Assembly: GCF_000155955.1 (NCBI RefSeq)
Contig: NZ_GG697141.2
Span: 444,855-508,854, forward strand
DNA from: Mitsuokella multacida DSM 20544
GTDB taxonomy: Bacteria; Bacillota; Negativicutes; Selenomonadales; Selenomonadaceae
Direction of reading: 5' to 3'
DNA length: 64,000 bases
In this document: positions 24,028 to 31,539 of the stretch, one piece after another
Numbering within the stretch: position 1 is the first letter of the stretch
Layout of the letters: every line of letters starts with the position of its first letter
Notes under the pieces: generated by a model
What the model saw: only the letters and a program-made list of their open reading frames with translations
Told to the model about the DNA's origin: nothing
Databases searched by the model: none
Program-made: the position numbers and the translations under genes

Positions 24028-24809
24028 TGAAACAGGCAATCGTGCTCACGAGCTTCGGCGCGCTCGATGACGGCTCGCGCGAGCGCTGCCTCGACGCACT
24101 CGCGGAGGACTTCCGCGCGGAATTCCCCGAAGCCGTCATCGTGCAGGCCTTCACCTCGGTCTTCATCCGAAATGCCCTCGAGAAGCGCGGCATCCATGTG
24201 GACTCGCTCGAGGACGCCCTGCTGCGTCTCGCCGAAGAGGATGTCACGCACGTTCTCGTGCAGCCGACCTACATGACGCCGGGCGAGGAATTCGAGAAGA
24301 AAGTGCTCGAAACCGTGCCGAAGTATGCCTCGCGCTACGAGAAGCTCCTCGTCGGCGAGCCGGCCTTTGCTGAGGCGTCCGACTACACGCAGAACCTCAT
24401 CGCGCTCTGCCGCAGCATCTTCGTGCCGCGCGACGCCGAGCTCGTGTTGCTCGGCCACGGCTCGCCGCACCGCCACAACCCCGTCTACGAGCAGTTGCAG
24501 GCCGAGATCGACGCCCAGCAGCTGCCCATCCACGTCGGCGTGCTCGAGTCGACGGATACGCCGGACTTTTCGATGGTGCTCGCGCGCCTGCAGCAGAAGC
24601 ACGTGCGCGCGGTCTTGCTCGCACCGCTTCTGTTGACGAGCGGCATGCATGTGGCGCGCGACCTCGCAGGCGATGGCGACGGCTCCTGGAAGACGCGCCT
24701 CGAGCAGGCGGGCCTCTCGGTCACGCCGATTCTCGAGGGACTCGGCGAGTCGCCGATCTTCCGCCAGATCTACATCGAAAAGGCGCGCAGGGCATTGGGC
24801 GAATCCTGA
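24027..24809 (+). CDS. cbiK: Sirohydrochlorin cobaltochelatase CbiK
   Basis: A 260-residue class II chelatase that inserts cobalt into sirohydrochlorin early in anaerobic cobalamin synthesis. It starts MKQAIVLTSFGALD; the two metal-binding histidines correspond to H144 (LLGHGSP) and H208 (LLTSGMHVARD), close to H145 and H207 of Salmonella CbiK. The GDGDGSWKTRL segment near the C-terminus is typical. It is translationally coupled to glmM, and a terminator follows. cbiL starts a new unit just downstream, so cobalt metabolism spans both units. Confidence 0.93.
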   Translation: MKQAIVLTSFGALDDGSRERCLDALAEDFRAEFPEAVIVQAFTSVFIRNALEKRGIHVDSLEDALLRLAEEDVTHVLVQPTYMTPGEEFEKKVLETVPKYASRYEKLLVGEPAFAEASDYTQNLIALCRSIFVPRDAELVLLGHGSPHRHNPVYEQLQAEIDAQQLPIHVGVLESTDTPDFSMVLARLQQKHVRAVLLAPLLLTSGMHVARDLAGDGDGSWKTRLEQAGLSVTPILEGLGESPIFRQIYIEKARRALGES

Positions 24810-24844
24810 TGCGCCCTGCCGCCCGCTTATCCTCATAGAATGAT

Positions 24845-24901
24845 AAAAAGCTCTCATCCATAGCAGCTGCCCCGCGGCTTTATCTGGATGAGAGCTTTTT
24901 T
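24845..24901 (+). terminator. Terminator of the cdaA-cbiK operon
   Basis: A 15-bp stem, AAAAGCTCTCATCCA with TGGATGAGAGCTTTT, a 24-nt loop and a T run. Confidence 0.85.
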
Positions 24902-24907
24902 CGCTGG

Positions 24908-24936
24908 TTGACAGTGGGGAGAGGAGAAGCTACCAT
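24908..24936 (+). promoter_or_regulatory. Promoter of the cbiL-ABC operon
   Basis: TTGACA (24908-24913), 17 nt, and TACCAT (24931-24936), the same -10 as the cdaA promoter. About 75 nt of leader follow, with a short CCCGC/GCGGG hairpin; no cobalamin-riboswitch core is recognisable. Confidence 0.75.
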
Positions 24937-25017
24937 GAAGGAGAGCCCGCAAGGTGCGGGTAATGTATCGATTTTCTTTCAGAAAGGATTGGTTACCATG
25001 TTAGGAGGATATTTGCG

Positions 25018-25767
25018 ATGAAGAACGGGATTTTTTTTGGTATTGGCGTCGGGCCTGGTGATCCAGAGCTCCTGACCGTCAAGGCCATCCACGCCATACA
25101 GCGGGCGGATGTGCTGATTGCGCCGAAGACCGAGAAGAAGGACGGCAGCGTCGCCCTGTCGATTGCAAGGCCGTACCTCAAGCCGGATGTGGAGATCGTC
25201 TATCAGGTCTTCCCGATGGTCCGCGATTTCGCGGAGGACCCGTCGGCCTGGCAGGAGAACAAGGAGGAGATTCTCGCCCTCTTGCGAGCGGGCAAGAACG
25301 TCGCCTTCCTGACGCTCGGCGATCCGATGTTCTTCAGCACCTACATCTACGTCTACCGATTGCTCCAGCACGAGGATGTCACGATCGAGACCATCCCCGG
25401 CGTGCCGGCGTTTGCCGCGATCGCGAGCGCGAGTGGGCACCCGATTGTCGAGGGCGATGACATCCTCACGATCATCCCGGCGACTGCCCGACCAGAAAAA
25501 ATCCAGCAGGCCATGCAGGCCTCCGACAATGTCGTCCTGATGAAAGTCTACAAGAACTTCCCTGCCATCGTAGGGCAGCTCAAGGAGAACGATATGCTGC
25601 GACGTGCCGTGCTCGTGAGCCGCGCAGGCCTCGACGGCGAGTGCGTCATCGAGGACCTTGAGGCGCAGAAGGGCAGGAAGCTCAACTATTTATCCACCAT
25701 CTTGACGCGCAGGGAGACTGCGAATCAAGATGGCGCAGAGGAGCGGAAGGAGTGCGACAAGCGATGA
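25018..25767 (+). CDS. cbiL: Cobalt-factor II C20-methyltransferase
   Basis: A 249-residue SAM-dependent tetrapyrrole methyltransferase. The ATG at 25018 follows TTAGGAGG. The family N-terminus IGVGPGDPELLTVKA is present, and LTLGDPMFFSTY is the SAM-loop motif; TIPGVPAFAAIAS follows. The enzyme methylates C20 of cobalt-factor II after CbiK acts. It overlaps the lipoprotein gene by 4 bp, so this step is expressed together with an importer. The long charged C-terminal tail (ANQDGAEERKECDKR) is outside the domain. Confidence 0.92.
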   Translation: MKNGIFFGIGVGPGDPELLTVKAIHAIQRADVLIAPKTEKKDGSVALSIARPYLKPDVEIVYQVFPMVRDFAEDPSAWQENKEEILALLRAGKNVAFLTLGDPMFFSTYIYVYRLLQHEDVTIETIPGVPAFAAIASASGHPIVEGDDILTIIPATARPEKIQQAMQASDNVVLMKVYKNFPAIVGQLKENDMLRRAVLVSRAGLDGECVIEDLEAQKGRKLNYLSTILTRRETANQDGAEERKECDKR

Positions 25768-26714
25768 AACGGATTTTATGCGCACTCGTAAGCCTTTTGG
25801 CGCTCACCGTGCTCGCGGGCTGCGGCGGGCCGCAGCAGGCAGCGCCTTCTTCTAGTGCAGCGCCGTTTGCCGTGATCCACGATGCCATGGGCCGCGATGT
25901 CGAGCTCGCGAAGAAGCCGGAGCGCATTGTCGTGACGTCGGCGTCCTTCCTCGAGCCGCTGCATGAAGTCGGCGGCGATGTCGTCGGCCGACCCGACTCG
26001 AAGACGAAGATGCCCGACTACGCGAAGGACAAGGCGAGTGTCGGCAAGGTCTACCAGATCGACGTCGAGAAGGTCCTCGCCTGTGAGCCGGACCTCGTCA
26101 TCCTCAACAAGGGCATGAACGAGAAGCTCGTCGGCACCTTGGAGCAGAATGGCATCAAGACGCTCGTGCTCGACATGAAGAGCTACGACGACGTCAAGGC
26201 AGAGGTCCGCGCACTCGCCGAGGTCACGGGCGAGCGCGAGAAGGGCGAGGTCTTGATTGCCTCGATGGACGAGAAAATCGCGGACGTCCGCGCGAAGATC
26301 CCTGCGGAGCCGCGCCGCGTCTCCATCATCCACAGCACGAATCAGGGGCTGACGGTGCAGCTCGACGGCAGCATCGCGGGCTGCACGGCAAACCTTCTCG
26401 GCTGGCAGAACGTCGCTTCGGGCACGGCACCGCTCGAGAAGAACCCTGATGCTGCGCCCTACAGCCTCGAGACACTTGTCGAGCAAAATCCTGAGGCCAT
26501 CTTCATCACGAGCATGGGGGACATGGCGGAGGCGAAGGCCGGCATGGACCGCCTCATGCAGGAGAATCCGGCCTGGCAGACCATCGCGGCCGTCAAAGAG
26601 GGCCGTGTCTACTACCTGCCGCAGGACCTCTTCCTGCTGAGCCCGGGTCTCCACTATCCTGAAGCAGTGGAGACGATGGCGAAGTGCCTCTACCCGGAGG
26701 CGTTCGCGAAATGA
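25764..26714 (+). CDS. Periplasmic-binding lipoprotein of an iron/corrinoid-type ABC importer
   Basis: A 316-residue substrate-binding protein. The start is the ATG at 25764, 11 nt after AAGGAG and inside the cbiL stop. A lipoprotein signal (LLALTVLAGCGG) is followed by the class III periplasmic-binding fold: VIHDAMGRDVELAKKPERIV, a long linking helix, and INPAWQ-like and PQDLFLLSPG segments near the end. Members bind ferric siderophores, haem or cobalamin. Coupling to cbiL and proximity to cbiK favour a corrinoid or cobalt-related ligand, but siderophore or haem uptake fits the fold equally. Confidence 0.88.
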   Translation: MKRILCALVSLLALTVLAGCGGPQQAAPSSSAAPFAVIHDAMGRDVELAKKPERIVVTSASFLEPLHEVGGDVVGRPDSKTKMPDYAKDKASVGKVYQIDVEKVLACEPDLVILNKGMNEKLVGTLEQNGIKTLVLDMKSYDDVKAEVRALAEVTGEREKGEVLIASMDEKIADVRAKIPAEPRRVSIIHSTNQGLTVQLDGSIAGCTANLLGWQNVASGTAPLEKNPDAAPYSLETLVEQNPEAIFITSMGDMAEAKAGMDRLMQENPAWQTIAAVKEGRVYYLPQDLFLLSPGLHYPEAVETMAKCLYPEAFAK

Positions 26715-27700
26715 TGGGCGCCAATCCGGGACGCGGGCGCATCGCCCTCGTGCTGCTGTTCTTCCTCATGCTGGCACTCGTGGGCGGCATCGTCAGCATG
26801 ATGATGGGGGCGGTTGAGATCCCGTTGCAGGAGATTCTCGGCGCCCTCGCGGGGACGGGCGGCACGCACGCGCAGATCCTCTGGAACATCCGGCTGCCGC
26901 GCACGCTCGTTGCGGCGCTCGTCGGCATCGACCTCGCGCTCGCGGGCACCATCCTGCAGGCCATCATGAAGAATCCGCTGGCGGATCCGCACATCATCGG
27001 CATCTCGTCGGGCGCGGGGCTCATGGGCATCCTCGTGCTGCTGCTCTTCCCCGAGCACAGCAATCTCGTCACGCCGGCGGCCTTCGTCGGTGCGATGGGT
27101 GCGGCGGTGCTCATCTACCTGCTCGCCTGGAAGAACGGCATCCAGCCCATCCGCATCATCCTTGCGGGCGTGGCCGTCTCCGCCTTTCTCGGCGCCGGCA
27201 TCTCGGCCCTGATGATCCTCTACAGCGACCGCGTGCACAATGCGCTCATGTGGATGGTCGGCGGCCTCTCGGCGCGCAGCTGGCCGCACGTGGCGATGCT
27301 CTGGCCCTACACGCTCGTGGGCTTCGTGCTCGCCGTCATCGCCGCACGCCACCTCAACATCCTGCAGCTCGGCGATGCGATGGCGCGCAGCCTCGGCATG
27401 CGCGTCGAGCTCACGCGCCTCGCGCTGACGGCCGTCGCGGCCATCCTCGCGGCGAGCGCCGTCGCTGTCGTCGGCCTGCTCGGCTTCGTCGGCCTCATCG
27501 TGCCGCACGTGGCTCGGCTGCTCGTCGGCTCCGACCACCGCGCGCTGCTGCCGGCCGCCGCGCTCCTCGGCGCGGCAACGCTGCTCTATAGCGACACGTT
27601 CGCGCGCGTGGCCTTCGCGCCGGTGGAGCTGCCCGTGGGCATCATCATGGCCGCGCTCGGCGCGCCGTTCTTCTTGTTCCTGCTCAGGAGGCAATTATGA
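26711..27700 (+). CDS. FecCD/BtuC-type ABC permease
   Basis: A 329-residue permease with about 9-10 hydrophobic segments. The start is the ATG at 26711, 10 nt after GGAGG and overlapping the previous stop. Family marks are IRLPRTLVAALVGIDLALAG, NPLADPHIIGISSGAG, WMVGGLSARSW and a C-terminal GFVGLIVPHVAR coupling loop that contacts the ATPase. It transports the ligand delivered by the lipoprotein encoded just upstream. Confidence 0.93.
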   Translation: MMGANPGRGRIALVLLFFLMLALVGGIVSMMMGAVEIPLQEILGALAGTGGTHAQILWNIRLPRTLVAALVGIDLALAGTILQAIMKNPLADPHIIGISSGAGLMGILVLLLFPEHSNLVTPAAFVGAMGAAVLIYLLAWKNGIQPIRIILAGVAVSAFLGAGISALMILYSDRVHNALMWMVGGLSARSWPHVAMLWPYTLVGFVLAVIAARHLNILQLGDAMARSLGMRVELTRLALTAVAAILAASAVAVVGLLGFVGLIVPHVARLLVGSDHRALLPAAALLGAATLLYSDTFARVAFAPVELPVGIIMAALGAPFFLFLLRRQL

Positions 27701-28488
27701 CGACGATACTCTCGGCAGACCATCTCTCGTACCGCGTGGGCCATGCGACGATTCTCGCGGACCTTTCGCTCGCCATCGAAGCGGGCCGCCGCACGGCCAT
27801 CATCGGGCCGAACGGCGCGGGCAAGTCGACGCTGCTGCGCCTGCTCGCAGGCCTTGCGCGGCCCACCTCGGGCAGAGTCCTGCTGGCGGGGCGCGACATC
27901 CACGAGTTCAAGCGGCAGGCACTCGCGCGCAGGCTCGCCGTGCTGCCGCAGGGCGTCGAGGCGCCGGCGGACATGACGGTGCGGCGCCTCGTCGACTGCG
28001 GCCGCTTTCCCTACCGCTCGTACTTCCGCGCGGAGGATCCCCAAAAAGACCGCGAGGCCGTCGACTGGGCCATGGAGGTCACGCATGTCGCAAATCTACA
28101 GGGGCGCGAGGTGCAGTCGCTCTCGGGCGGCGAGCGCCAGCGCGCCTTCCTTGCTATGGTGCTCGCGCAGCAGCCCAAAGTCTTGCTGCTCGACGAGCCG
28201 ACGACGTACCTCGACATGGCCCATCAGCTCGAAGTCATGCAGATTATCGCCGCGGTCAACCGGCAGTACGGCATGACCGTCGTCATGGTCCTGCACGACA
28301 TCAACCACGCCCTGCAGTACGCCGATGCCGTCGCCGTGCTGCACGAGCATTGCATCGTGCGGCAGGGAAGTCCCCAGGACGTCATCTCGGCAGAGCTGCT
28401 GGCCGACGTCTTCGGCGTCGAGGCCGACTCATTCACCGACCGGGCGGGCAGGCGTGTGCTCTCGCCCGTGGCGTTAGTCCGACACTGA
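27697..28488 (+). CDS. ABC transporter ATPase, FecE/BtuD type
   Basis: A 263-residue ATPase. Walker A is GPNGAGKST at 37-45, the signature LSGGERQR starts near 142, Walker B LLLDEPTTYLD is near 163-173, and the switch histidine is in VLHDINHAL. The start overlaps the permease stop by 4 bp, giving four coupled genes cbiL-lipoprotein-permease-ATPase. The C-terminal 20 residues (FTDRAGRRVLSPVALVRH) fit the regulatory tail of this family. Confidence 0.93.
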   Translation: MTTILSADHLSYRVGHATILADLSLAIEAGRRTAIIGPNGAGKSTLLRLLAGLARPTSGRVLLAGRDIHEFKRQALARRLAVLPQGVEAPADMTVRRLVDCGRFPYRSYFRAEDPQKDREAVDWAMEVTHVANLQGREVQSLSGGERQRAFLAMVLAQQPKVLLLDEPTTYLDMAHQLEVMQIIAAVNRQYGMTVVMVLHDINHALQYADAVAVLHEHCIVRQGSPQDVISAELLADVFGVEADSFTDRAGRRVLSPVALVRH

Positions 28489-28525
28489 ATGCTGATCGTC
28501 GGACTGAGACCGCCAGAAGTCCGAC
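28476..28525 (+). repeat. Alternating complementary octamers at the end of the ABC operon
   Basis: AGTCCGAC (28476-28483), GTCGGACT (28498-28505) and AGTCCGAC (28518-28525) allow two mutually exclusive 8-bp hairpins. The terminator that follows reuses the related ACTCCGAC/GTCGGAGT. Confidence 0.7.
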
Positions 28526-28543
28526 TGCCTGACTGCCTGTTGT

Positions 28544-28587
28544 ATCACTCCGACTATGCGCGTTTGCGCTGGTCGGAGTGATTTTTT
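28544..28587 (+). terminator. Terminator of the cbiL-ABC operon
   Basis: An 11-bp stem, ATCACTCCGAC (28544-28554) with GTCGGAGTGAT (28572-28582), then a T run. Confidence 0.88.
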
Positions 28588-28638
28588 CATATTTGCCATT
28601 GCTACTGAAAATATTTTTCAAAAAGCCCGCGTTTCGCC

Positions 28639-28668
28639 TTGACAGTTGATAATGAGATGGGCTATCAT
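28639..28668 (+). promoter_or_regulatory. Promoter of the feo operon
   Basis: TTGACA (28639-28644), an 18-nt spacer and TATCAT (28663-28668). Confidence 0.75.
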
Positions 28669-28696
28669 AATCGTATAAGAAATAATCTCATTATCA
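28647..28696 (+). promoter_or_regulatory. Fur-like operator arms flanking the feo -10 region
   Basis: TGATAATGAGAT (28647-28658) and its exact complement ATCTCATTATCA (28685-28696) flank the -10 box and likely start point. Each arm resembles the GATAAT hexamer series of Fur boxes. Binding by an iron-responsive repressor here would block transcription; which regulator binds is inferred, not shown. Confidence 0.55.
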
Positions 28697-28730
28697 TAAT
28701 GCATTGAGATGCATTTAGGAGGCGTTTGAT

Positions 28731-28955
28731 TTGACACTTAAAGACGGCAAGACCGGCATGACGCTGAAGATCGTCAAGATCCACGAATCGGACCTGAAGC
28801 AGCGCATGATGACGATGGGGCTGATCCCGGGAACGAAGGTCAAAGTCCTTCGCTCCGCACCGCTCGGTGACCCAATCGCCATCGGCGTGCGCTCGTACAA
28901 CCTCGCTCTGCGCAAGGCAGATGCCGAGAACATCGAAGTTCAGCAGGTCGGCTGA
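28731..28955 (+). CDS. feoA: FeoA, SH3-like ferrous iron transport protein
   Basis: A 74-residue cytosolic protein. The TTG at 28731 lies 8 nt after AGGAGG. The sequence follows FeoA: LKDGKTGMTLKIVKI, RMMTMGLIPGTKVKV, and PLGDPIAIGVRSYNLALRKADAENI at the end. FeoA is thought to assist the FeoB transporter. feoB follows after an 87-nt gap. Confidence 0.93.
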   Translation: MTLKDGKTGMTLKIVKIHESDLKQRMMTMGLIPGTKVKVLRSAPLGDPIAIGVRSYNLALRKADAENIEVQQVG

Positions 28956-29042
28956 CCCCTGGATAAACGGTACAAAGCAGCAAGGCAGACCTCTGGGGCA
29001 ATCGCCCTGGGGCAAGCAGCGAAAGGAGACGTATTTTCATCT

Positions 29043-30941
29043 ATGTCAACATTAGCAGTAGCATTGACCGGCAATCCGAATACCGGTAAATCCACTATCT
29101 TCAACGAACTCACCGGCGCGCGCCAGAAGATCGGCAACTGGCCGGGCGTCACGGTCGACAAGAAAGTCGGTTACACGCGCTACAAGGACCGCGCCATCTC
29201 GATCGTCGACCTGCCGGGCACGTACAGCGTCAACGCGCGCAGCCCGGAGGAGAAGATCGTCATCGACTACCTCATGAACAACAAGCTCGACCTCGTCATG
29301 GACGTCGTCGACAGCTCGAACATCGAGCGCAACCTCTTTTTGACGGTCCAGCTCCTCGAGCAGGGCATCCCTTTGCTCATCGACCTCAACATGCAGGACG
29401 ATGCGGCGCGCCGCGGCATCAAGATCGACGTGAAGAAGCTCGAAGAGGCCATCGGCATGCCGGTCGTCGAGACCGTCGGCCGCAGCAGCAAGAGCACGAA
29501 GAAGCTGCTCGATGTCTTCACGAGCACGGTCATGTCGCAGTATCATGTGAGCCCGCAGGTGCAGGAGCACATCGACAAAGTACAGGCCATCAAGGCGGGC
29601 AGCCAGTCGGAGAGCGATAAGGAAGAGGCCATCATCGAGGCCCGCTACGCGCTCATCGACAAGATTATGGCGCAGGCCGTCGACATGGGCAATGTCGGTC
29701 AGTCGAAGTCCGAGAAGATCGACCACTTCCTCGCGAACGGCTTCCTGGCCCTGCCGATTTTCCTCTTGATCCTCTACGCGGTCTTCCAGATCACGTTCAC
29801 CTGGATTGGCCAGCCGATTGCGGATTTTCTCGACGATGCCATTAACACGGACTTCGTCGACTTCATGACGGACTTCCTGACGGATGCCGGCGTAGCGGAC
29901 TGGATGGTCTCGCTCGTCTGTGACGGCATCATCTCGGGCGTCGGCGCGGTGCTGACGTTCGTGCCGCTGATCTTCGTCCTGTTCTTTTGCCTGTCCTTCC
30001 TCGACGGCACGGGCTACATGGCCCGCATCGCCTTCATCATGGACCCGATCATGCGCCGCTGCGGCCTGACGGGCAAAGGCGTCATGCCGCTGATGATGGG
30101 CTTTGGCTGCGGCGTGCCGGCCATCATGGGCGCGCGCGCACTCGACTCGGAGAAGGACCGCATGGTCTCCATCCTCGTCACGCCGTTCCTCACCTGCGGT
30201 GCAAAGCTGCCGATCATGGCACTCTTCGCCGCGATGTTCTTCCCGGATAACGCCGCCAACGTCGTCTTCGCGATGTACATCATCGGCATGGTCATGGCCA
30301 TCGTCGTCGCCAAAGGCCTCGGCTCGACCATCTTCAAGGACAAGGGCTCGACCTTCCTTCTCGAGCTGCCGCCGTACCGCGTACCGGATATGAAGACGGT
30401 CCTCCTCGAGACCTGGGACAAGGGCAAGGGTTACCTCATCAAAGCCGGTACCATCATCTTTGCCGCATCCGTCCTGCTCTGGGTCATGTCGAACTACAAC
30501 TTCAGCGGCCCGGCTGAGATCGAGGACTCCATCCTCGCGACGGTCGGCAGCTGGATGTCGCATCTCTTCGTCTTCCAGGGCTTCGACACCTGGGAGGCTG
30601 GCGCAGCTGTCCTCTCGGGCATCATGGCGAAGGAGACGGTCGTCGCGACGATCGGTATTCTCTACGGTGCCGGCGATGTCTCGACGGAGGCAGAGGATGC
30701 CGCCGATACGGCAACCACGATGATGCAGACGGGCATGGCCACGGCCTTCACGAGCCTCTCGGCTTTTGCCTTCATGGTCTTCTCGCAGCTCTACACGCCT
30801 TGCGTGACGGCGCTCGGCACGATCAAGAAGGAAGCGGGCGGCTGGAAATGGGTCGCGTTCTCCGCGCTCTACATGTTCGCGATTGCCTGGTTCGTTTCGC
30901 TGTTGGTCTACCAGATCGGCCGCCTGCTCGGCTTTGAATAA
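29043..30941 (+). CDS. feoB: Ferrous iron transporter FeoB
   Basis: A 632-residue membrane GTPase that imports Fe(II). The N-terminal G domain carries GNPNTGKS (10-17), NWPGVTV, DLPG (56-59) and NMQD (116-119). After a helical linker the membrane part has about 8 segments with two FeoB gates, including MGFGCGVPAIMGAR and FLTCGAKLPIMALF. It is shorter than the E. coli protein, as in many Firmicutes. The ATG at 29043 has its AGGAG site 14 nt upstream, wider than usual, but no better start is visible. Confidence 0.96.
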   Translation: MSTLAVALTGNPNTGKSTIFNELTGARQKIGNWPGVTVDKKVGYTRYKDRAISIVDLPGTYSVNARSPEEKIVIDYLMNNKLDLVMDVVDSSNIERNLFLTVQLLEQGIPLLIDLNMQDDAARRGIKIDVKKLEEAIGMPVVETVGRSSKSTKKLLDVFTSTVMSQYHVSPQVQEHIDKVQAIKAGSQSESDKEEAIIEARYALIDKIMAQAVDMGNVGQSKSEKIDHFLANGFLALPIFLLILYAVFQITFTWIGQPIADFLDDAINTDFVDFMTDFLTDAGVADWMVSLVCDGIISGVGAVLTFVPLIFVLFFCLSFLDGTGYMARIAFIMDPIMRRCGLTGKGVMPLMMGFGCGVPAIMGARALDSEKDRMVSILVTPFLTCGAKLPIMALFAAMFFPDNAANVVFAMYIIGMVMAIVVAKGLGSTIFKDKGSTFLLELPPYRVPDMKTVLLETWDKGKGYLIKAGTIIFAASVLLWVMSNYNFSGPAEIEDSILATVGSWMSHLFVFQGFDTWEAGAAVLSGIMAKETVVATIGILYGAGDVSTEAEDAADTATTMMQTGMATAFTSLSAFAFMVFSQLYTPCVTALGTIKKEAGGWKWVAFSALYMFAIAWFVSLLVYQIGRLLGFE

Positions 30942-31001
30942 GCCCTGTACCACAGCGGTACATGCGTGTATAATCAATTGTATCTGAATGGAGGGATTGA
31001 A

Positions 31002-31172
31002 ATGGCAACCTTTATCACCGGCGCAATCGTCGCAGTGGGTCTCTACTACGCGCTGCGCCATGTCTACCGGAATTTCCGCATGGGGCGGGAGGACTGCTGC
31101 GGCGGCAACTGCTCGGCATGCAGCGGCCACTGCATGGGTGGCCACGCCGCCCTGCCGAAGAAGGGCGCATGA
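31002..31172 (+). CDS. FeoB-associated Cys-rich membrane protein
   Basis: A 56-residue protein directly after feoB. The ATG at 31002 follows GGAGGG. One hydrophobic segment (FITGAIVAVGLYYALRHVY) is followed by a cysteine cluster (CCGGNCSACSGHC) with a histidine. Small proteins of this kind regularly accompany feoB in Firmicutes and are annotated as FeoB-associated; a role in metal handling on the cytosolic face is plausible but unproven. Confidence 0.85.
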   Translation: MATFITGAIVAVGLYYALRHVYRNFRMGREDCCGGNCSACSGHCMGGHAALPKKGA

Positions 31173-31209
31173 TGCGTCCGCGCTGATATGCCTTTGATAC
31201 AGTTTTGAG

Positions 31210-31275
31210 ACAGTTCCGCGCTCCTTCTTTCATCTGAGCGATTGCGCAGATGAGTAGACAGGAGCGCGGAACTGT
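31210..31275. repeat. Perfect 16-bp inverted repeat with a nested stem
   Basis: ACAGTTCCGCGCTCCT (31210-31225) is matched exactly by its complement at 31260-31275. The loop contains a further 7-bp stem, TCATCTG (31230-31236) with CAGATGA (31247-31253). No T run follows, so it is not a standard terminator for the rightward strand. The right arm overlaps the ribD promoter. Confidence 0.85.
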
Positions 31276-31283
31276 GCTATCAT
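31255..31283 (+). promoter_or_regulatory. Promoter of the rib operon
   Basis: TAGACA (31255-31260, one mismatch to consensus), a 17-nt spacer and TATCAT (31278-31283). It lies just upstream of the riboswitch, and its -35 and spacer fall in the right arm of the inverted repeat. Confidence 0.7.
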
Positions 31284-31297
31284 AGGTCATAGAGATT

Positions 31298-31412
31298 TGT
31301 CTTTGAGGCGGGGAGCATTTCCCCACCGGCGGTAGAGCCCGCGAGCCCTGGATTTCCGGGGCATGATCCGGTGAGATTCCGGAGCCGACCGTATAGTCGG
31401 GATGAGAAAAGG
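31298..31412 (+). promoter_or_regulatory. FMN riboswitch (RFN element)
   Basis: The conserved RFN segments are all present in order: GAGGCGGGGAGCATTTCCCC, ACCGGCGGTAGAGCCCGCGAG, GATCCGGTGAGATTCCGGAG and CCGACCGTATAGTCGGGATG. When FMN binds, the downstream terminator should form and switch off riboflavin synthesis. The exact ends of the closing helix are approximate. Confidence 0.95.
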
Positions 31413-31440
31413 CATGTACGTGTGATTTGCATGTAAGAGA

Positions 31441-31472
31441 GCCGTCGGAAGAAGATCTTCCGGCGGCTTTTT
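31441..31472 (+). terminator. Riboswitch-controlled terminator
   Basis: A 12-bp stem, GCCGTCGGAAGA (31441-31452) with TCTTCCGGCGGC (31456-31467), and TTTTT, 67 nt before ribD: the expression platform of the FMN riboswitch. Confidence 0.92.
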
Positions 31473-31539
31473 GTTTTCTCGTGTCTCATGAGCAGGTCCA
31501 TCAAAGAAAACAGAGTTTGATAGTTTGAGGTGATGGAAA

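Larger units (their letters stand above)
31173..31539 (+). other. Gene-free leader region of the riboflavin operon
   Basis: The 367 nt before ribD contain, in order, a perfect 16-bp inverted repeat, an overlapping promoter, the FMN riboswitch and its terminator. No coding sequence is apparent. Confidence 0.9.

Noticed and set aside
24937-25017. A possible cobalamin riboswitch before cbiL.
   Set aside because: The leader is too short and lacks the conserved B12-box; only a small hairpin is present.
24935-25019. A short open frame overlapping the cbiL start that could be a coupled leader peptide.
   Set aside because: Its ATG lies within the predicted -10 box, so it would not be transcribed from that promoter.
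31298-31472. The FMN riboswitch as a novel element.
   Set aside because: It matches the standard RFN element with a normal terminator platform, so it is listed as a feature only.
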